64,000 bases of DNA, taken from positions 13,325,511-13,389,510 of the forward strand of contig ML677374.1 in assembly GCA_007922305.1 (NCBI GenBank), read 5' to 3'. The notes under the pieces are model-generated. The model had not been told where the DNA came from, made no database searches, and saw only the letters and a program-made list of their open reading frames with translations. Within the stretch, counting starts at the first letter, position 1. Each line of letters opens with the position of its first letter. Position numbers and translations under genes: made by a program. Positions 59,401 to 64,000 of the stretch are shown piece after piece. This DNA comes from Dermatemys mawii (taxonomy: Eukaryota; Chordata; Testudines; Dermatemydidae).

Positions 59401-60658
59401 ATTTCAACCAGAGACAGAACTCACTCTGGGTAGCCAAGGCCTAACTAACTCTTTCTCTTGGTGGGGTTGTGATGATGTGATGTTTTTAACCTAAATAGTT
59501 TAGTTAGAGGCGGAACCCCCGTCACGTGGACACGGTTCTACCGGTAGACGGCTCGTAGCTATTCCCGTACGACACCGGAAATGCCAGTATAAAGCGCTCT
59601 ACCCCGCTTGCACTATAGCAGCGGCAGGAACCGGACACCTGTGTGCACAGACAAGCAATTACGTAGGAGCCTAAATCCCATCCACTTTCAATGAGACAAA
59701 GTCCTGGGTCCCATTTTCAGAAGCAGCTCACTTACTTAAACACTTGGGAAAATGTTATCCTCCCTCCCCCACCCCCCAGGTACAATGCCCTATGCTCTCT
59801 GTTTCTCTGGTCAACGTGCCTCCGGCATTACAGAAAGTCGCTCGACCGAGACAAGGTAAATGTTCTCCAATCCTTCCCATTGGCCTAAAGCAGCATTCCA
59901 AAATTCAGCCTCATCTATCTTTTACCTATCAGTCACTGAGGGAAGCTTTTACTCTTAACGTCATAGAGTAGCTACATCAGCTTCCAGGGTGCCTGCCCTC
60001 TGCTGGGCCTTGTCACTGACCTTTCTGATTTAACCACAAACAAACAGGTCTTCCTTTGCAAACTAAAGTATTTTCTTCACTCACAAGCTTCAATTATTAT
60101 CAATCACAACAGCCACCCTAAGGGGGCTGCCACAGTTGTCACGTCCGTATTTGCACTACGCTACGTTACTTAGTTCAACTTGCTGCGGTCCGTACATCTG
60201 GCCCGGTTGCAATTTAGAAAGCAAAGCAAAGGGGCACGGATCCATTTAACTGAACCCAGATTAGGCATTTATCGCAGCAGCATCTATCGAGGCCAGGCTG
60301 CCGCTAGCATTGACGTGGTCTGACTGAAAACACGATCCGACCCCTTGCGTTGTTTCCACGTGGTTGACGTTCACGTTTCACTCTTGAGGAGTCTGGCTTA
60401 GAAACCGACACATCTCATGCAATTTTAAAAGGGGAACAAATGCAAGAGACTCTTTCACCACCGATCCGGGACCCGGAAACTTACCGTTCAGCGCGGCAAA
60501 CTGGCCGAGTCCACAGCGAACGCAACGAACGCGGGTGTCCGGACTGAAGTCTGACGAGCCAAATAGGGTGGGTGGGATCATTTCTGGAGCGCCCGTTTCC
60601 ATCAGGTTCGGTCCTTTCCCGAGAATTCCATATCCCCAGACAAAGACATTTCCTTCTT
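56344..60658 (-). CDS. RCC1L: RCC1L, partial (last three coding exons; 5' part outside window)
   Basis: RCC1L (WBSCR16) is a mitochondrial RCC1-repeat protein reported to act in mitoribosome assembly and as a guanine-nucleotide exchange factor linked to OPA1. Three exons on the - strand (60658-60485, 58799-58714, 56421-56344) join in frame with AG/GT borders and encode the last 112 residues. They contain the family signatures VFVWGYGILGKGPNL, PEMIPPTLFG, GELFVWGKNIRGCLGIGR, EDQYFPWRV and DVACGVDHMVTL, which are the last beta-propeller blades, ending KSFI and stop, as in human (464 aa, from memory). No frameshifts or stops occur, so it looks functional. Earlier exons were not found to the right edge at 64000. 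The gene is convergent with CASTOR2. Confidence 0.95.
57240..57478 (+). mobile_element. hAT-type transposon right-end relic
   Basis: The end CTGAAAGGCTGCCAGCCCCTG is the complement of a CAGGGGCTGGCAGCC terminus, close to the CAGGGGTCGGCAACC start at 11524. Inside, CCGTCTAAAAACGTTACAAT and TTACTGGCACACAAAACCTT are blocks I know from a turtle family. The blocks are separated by tetranucleotide-rich pieces (TTACTTACTTACTTAT, AACTAACTCAACTGAGTAAG). The left border is approximate. Confidence 0.55.
58312..58463 (-). mobile_element. hAT MITE, second copy, inverted
   Basis: GGCAATGTCCAATAGAAATT at the left and CACACGTGGCTAATAGC...CAGACACTGCCAG at the right match, in reverse orientation, the complete MITE at 11985-12151. 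Flanks TCTAGACC and TCTAGCCT look like a diverged 8-bp target duplication. It lies in the last intron of RCC1L. Confidence 0.7.
58714..58799 (-). CDS. RCC1L: RCC1L second-last coding exon
   Basis: This exon is 86 bp, with acceptor CTTGTTGCAG and donor GTAAGT on the - strand. The split codon becomes Asp (GAC), then 28 residues RGELFVWGKNIRGCLGIGRM and EDQYFPWR follow. It ends in phase 0. Confidence 0.95.
59086..59109 (+). repeat. (TATC)6 microsatellite
   Basis: Six TATC units followed by a degenerate TAATCTAATCTAGCTATC tail. It is the longest of the tetranucleotide runs in the right part of the window. Confidence 0.9.
59507..59637. other. CpG-rich block in RCC1L intron
   Basis: About 130 bases hold roughly sixteen CpG in a CpG-poor neighbourhood. 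AAAGCGCTCTACCCCGCTTG resembles part of a turtle DNA transposon. No ends were found. Confidence 0.4.
59660..59765. repeat. Fragment of the ancient 'CCCATTGACTTTCAATG' family
   Basis: TAGGAGCCTAAATCCCATCC, ACTTTCAATGAGAC and CACTTGGGAAAATGTTATCC are the family blocks, in the same order as in 14885-15080. A TTACTTAAAC interruption lies inside. Confidence 0.45.
60485..60658 (-). CDS. RCC1L: RCC1L third-last coding exon
   Basis: This exon is 174 bp, with acceptor TAATGCAG and donor GTAAGT on the - strand. It completes a split codon, then encodes 57 residues from EGNVFVWGYGILGKG to GLGQFAALN and leaves one base (G). It contains an RCC1 repeat core (VFVWG) and the start of the next blade (VRCGLGQFAAL). 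Confidence 0.95.
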
Positions 60659-61379
60659 CTGCATTACAATAAAAACAAAAGCTATGAATGAATGTATTCG
60701 CTCTCATGAAATTAATACAGCCTCTGAAACCTCATTAGATCCGCATGGCTATTTTCTTGGCGTTTGGCAAGTCATTCTGACTACTTAACCACAGCCCCAC
60801 CACCCACCCACCCACCTCCCCACATTTCCATTTGGCTCCTTCCTCCCTTGGAATTCTCTCTAACTTTGCCATCAAAGACAGTTTGCCTCAGATTGCCCCT
60901 CCCAAATGTAGATCTGCCTCTGCATTCTGGAAACTGAGGGTTTTCCATTTGTCTCTGCGATCGATAGAACCGGCCCGCAGCACCCAAGGCGTAACAGGCT
61001 TTTATGTCCCAGCGTTCCCACCCTCTTGGATTTGTGGTTAAGCCCTGCGCCAGCCAGCTCCCTTTCTGGCGTGAGACTTCCCAAAGAATTCTTTAAGTAA
61101 GTTCAGCACTTGAGAAAGCTGCCAGCCAGCCAGACAGCATGGGAAAATTCAATCGTATAGATGCAGCAAAGGCAATGGCGGTGCACGCTCCCGGGGCTGA
61201 CGTGCCTGGGCTCTGACCTTCAGGAACTTCTTCTATGGTTAAGTAAGTCTTTCGTTCCTAACAAATGACCCATCAGAGCCCTCTTCAAATAACAGCCAGT
61301 AAAGAGTCTGAACGTCAATCGCATCAGACCTCTGGACAAGTCTAACTTACTTAAAAAAATTAAGGACAGTAGTTTAGTT
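60659..61379 (-). other. RCC1L intron (partial) before the CR1
   Basis: No RCC1L exon was recognised here. A C-rich CACC array lies at 60794-60813. Otherwise nothing is annotated. Confidence 0.65.
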
Positions 61380-63948
61380 TACTTAGTCAGGAAAGTGGAT
61401 TGGGCTGAAGAATTTATGGATCTAAAGGTGAAGGAGGCCTGGGATTGCTTTAAATCAAAATTGCGGAAGCTATCAGAAGCCTGCGTCCCAAGAAAGGGGA
61501 AAAAAATCATAGGCAGCAGTTGTAGACCAAGCAGGATGAGCAAGCATCTCAGGGAGGTGACTGATTAAGAAAAAGCAGAAAGCGTAGAGGGAGTGGAAGA
61601 TGGGAGGGATCGGCAAGGCAAGCTACCTTATCGAGGTCAGAACATGTAGGGATATAGTGAGAAAGGCAAAAAGTCAAGTAGAATTGAACCTTGCAAAGGG
61701 AATTGAAGTAAAAGCACTAGTAAAAAAATTCTATACTCATAAAAAGAAGAAGAAAACAAAGAAAAGACATAGGTCTGCCAAAAACTGAGGATGACGTGGA
61801 AGTGAAGTTAGTTAAGGATAATTTAGGCATGGCCCGATATCTGAACAAATAATTTGCCTCAGTCTTTCTTTCTTCAATGAGGCTAACGAGGATCTTAGGG
61901 ATAAAGGTAGCATGGCAAACAGGAATGAGACTCTGGAGGTAGATATTACCGTATCCAAGGTAGAAGCCAAACTCAAACACACAGCTTACTGGGACTAAAT
62001 GAGGGGGGCCCAGATAATCTTCATCCAAGTCTATTAAAGGACCTGGTACATGACATTGCAAGCCCATTAGCAAGAATTTTTAATGACTCTGTAAACTCAC
62101 TCAGGGGTTGTACCATCTGACTGGAGAATTGCTAATATAGTTCCTGTTTTTAAGAAAGGAAAACAAAAGTGATCCGGGTAACTACAGGCCTGTTGTTAGT
62201 TTGACAGCTGGAGCATGCAAGGTCTTGGAAAACATTTTGAAGGAGAAAGTAGTTTAGTTTAGTTAAGGACAATGGCAATTGGGACAAAATACAACATGGT
62301 TTCAAAAAGGTAGCTAGATGATGCCAAACCAACCTGATCTCCTCCTTTTCTTTGAGAAAGTAACAGACTTTTTAGATAAAGGAAACGCACTGGATCTAAT
62401 TTACCTCAACTTCAGTAACGCATTTGACATGGTGCCACCTGGGGAATTATTATTAGTTGTTACATTGGAAAAGATGGGGATCAATATGAAAATTGAAAGG
62501 TGGATAAGGAACTGGTTAAAGGGGAGCCGACAACAGAGGGTCACACCAAAAGGCAAACTGGCAGGCTCGAGGGAGGCTACCAGGGGAGTTCCTGAGGGAT
62601 TGGTTTTGGGACTGACCTAGTCACAAAAAGTGGGAATGTGTTTTTGTTGGTTTGTTAATACAGTTTGTGGACAACACAAAGCTGGGAGGCGTTGCCAATT
62701 CAGAGAAGGACCGGGATACCATACAGGAAGACCTGGCTGACCTTACCTTATAAACTGGAGTAATAGAAATAGGATGACATTTAATAGTGAGAAGTGTAAG
62801 GTCATGCACTTAGGGATTAACAACAATTTTAGTTATAAACTGGGGACACGACACATCAATTCGAAATAACAGAGGAGGAGCAGGAGCTTGGAGTATTAGT
62901 TGATCGGAGGACAACGATGAGCCGCCAGCGTGATACTGCCGTGACAAAAGCTAACGTGTCCTGGGGTTGCATTTGGCGAGGTATTTCTACTAGAGATCAG
63001 GAGGTGTTTGTTAGCACCATTATAGAAGGCACTGATGAGACCTCATCCCGAATATTACGTGCAGTTTTGGTCTCCCATGTTTAAGAAGGATGAATTCAAA
63101 CTAGAACGGGGGGCAGAGAAGGGCTACTAGGATGATCTGAAGAATGGAAAACCTGTCTTATGAGGGGAGACTCAGGGAGCTGGCCTTGTATAGCCTATCC
63201 AAATGAAGGGTGAGGGGAAATTGATATGAATACTCTCTATAAATACATCAGAGGGATAAATACCAGGGAGGGACAGGACTTGACTTGACTTAAATTATTT
63301 AAGCTCAGTACTAATGTGGCCACAAGAACAAATGGATAAAAACTGTCCAGCGGGAAGTTTAGACAACTCGAAATTAGGTGAAGGTTTCTAACCCTCAATC
63401 AGTCAGAGGAGTGAAATTCTGGAACAGTCTTCAAAGGGAAGCAGTGGGGGCAACAGACCTATCTGGCTTCAGGAATAAGCTTGATAACTTAAGTTTATGG
63501 AGGAGATGTGTGATGGGATAACATAATTTTGGCAACTCATCTTTGACTATGGCAATAAATGGGTCTGGTGGTATATGATGACAAGTTGGAGGGGATGAGA
63601 TCTAAGTTACTACAGAGAATTCTTTCCTAGGTGTCTGGCTGGTGAGTCTTGCCCACATGCTCAGAGTTCAGCTGATGGCCATATTTGGGGTCGGGAAGGA
63701 ATTTTCCTCCAGGGCAGATTGGCAGAGGCTCTGGGGTTTTTCCCCTTCCTCTGCAGCAAGGGGGACGGGTCACCGGCTGGAGGATTCTCTGAAGTCCTTA
63801 AACCAAGATTTGAGGATTTCAATAGCTCACACACAGGTGTGAGGTTTATTGCAGGCGTGGGTGGGTGAGTTTCTGTGGCCTGTGTTGTGCGGGAGGTCAG
63901 ACTAGATGATCATAATGGTCCCTTCTGACCTTAAAGTCTATGAGTCGA
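61380..63948 (+). mobile_element. CR1 LINE, sense, with decayed reverse transcriptase
   Basis: Blocks in order: a pre-RT segment (DLKVKEAWDCFKSKLRKLSE), a reverse transcriptase part at 62318-62620 with IYLNFSNAFDMV, RWIRNWLKGSRQQRV and GVPEGLVLGLT, then FVDNTKLGG at about 62661, and the 3' end GACTAGATGATCATAATGGT and CCCTTCTGACCTTAAAGTCT, finishing in a TATGAGTCGATGAG tail. The active-site FADD has become FVDN. Many stops and frameshifts show it is dead. It is 5'-truncated near 61380 and lies antisense in an RCC1L intron. Confidence 0.87.
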
Positions 63949-64000
63949 TGAGTACAGTGAAACCCCGCAATACCACGACGATCGTGGTCGATACATATCT

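Larger units (their letters stand above)
58800..60484 (-). other. RCC1L second-last intron
   Basis: This 1.7-kb intron has canonical borders. It contains TTAC and TATC arrays, a CpG-rich block at 59507-59637 and a relic of the 'CCCAT..CTTTCAATG' family near 59660. Nothing else is annotated. Confidence 0.88.
50990..63300. repeat. Zone of scattered tetranucleotide tandem runs
   Basis: Short perfect runs of four-base units recur across this zone: GTAT at 51008, TGTC at 52361, GTAT at 52417, AACT near 52470, GTAT at 52758, GATT at 52830 and 53081, GGTT at 52911, ATCA at 52997, GAGT near 55256, AAGT near 57103, ATAC near 57244, TTAC near 57313, GTTA around 58000-58135, TTAC near 58928, and TATC at 59086-59109. 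The RCC1L exons inside the zone are clean. Ordinary mutation does not explain the clustering; assembly artefact is a serious possibility. Confidence 0.75.

Noticed and set aside
60660..64000. Further upstream RCC1L exons
   Set aside because: No frame on - matches the RCC1 repeats preceding VFVWGYG; the space is intron and a CR1 insertion.

Overview
This is vertebrate nuclear DNA, most likely from a turtle. It has short coding exons with canonical GT-AG introns, a low coding fraction, and many CR1 retrotransposon fragments whose 3' ends and antisense '(G)AACATAAGAA' starts are typical of sauropsids. It also has hAT-type miniature transposons, Penelope-like fragments and MIR-like SINEs in a mixture I associate with turtle genomes. 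A crocodilian is the main alternative. The species call is inference from repeat style; no database was searched.

Two conserved protein genes are present and point towards each other. CASTOR2 (formerly GATSL2) is on the + strand. Seven exons lie between 9377 and 22787. They encode the last 267 residues of a protein that would be 329 aa long if the two missing upstream exons encode 62 residues, as in the human protein. RCC1L (formerly WBSCR16) is on the - strand. Its last three coding exons lie at 60485-60658, 58714-58799 and 56344-56421; the rest of the gene lies beyond the right edge. The pair has the same tail-to-tail order as in the Williams-Beuren region of human chromosome 7q11.23. CASTOR2 is a cytosolic regulator of mTORC1 through GATOR2. 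RCC1L is a mitochondrial RCC1-repeat protein. They are neighbours but have no known shared pathway.

Layout: 1-9376 is CASTOR2 intron sequence with a Penelope-like fragment and SINE relics. 9377-22787 holds CASTOR2 exons 3-9 and introns with a CR1 fragment, two hAT relics and a possible LTR. 22788 to about 37690 is non-coding and may be a very long CASTOR2 3' UTR ending at an AATAAA signal at 37660. 37690-50160 is intergenic, with a fold-back MITE, a CR1 fragment and SINE relics. 50164 to about 54830 is an antisense, nearly full-length but internally broken CR1. 55770-60658 is the 3' part of RCC1L. 61380-63948 is a sense, decayed CR1 with a recognisable reverse transcriptase region.

The strangest signal is a change of texture after about 51 kb. 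Short tetranucleotide tandem runs (GTAT, TTAG, GATT, TTAC, TGTC and similar) appear every few hundred bases to about 63.3 kb, while the first 50 kb has very few. Some sit inside recognisable transposons at places where I would not expect them. They spare the RCC1L exons. This is either an assembly or gap-filling artefact or a real local microsatellite burst, and is worth checking first. I found no novel multi-gene system.
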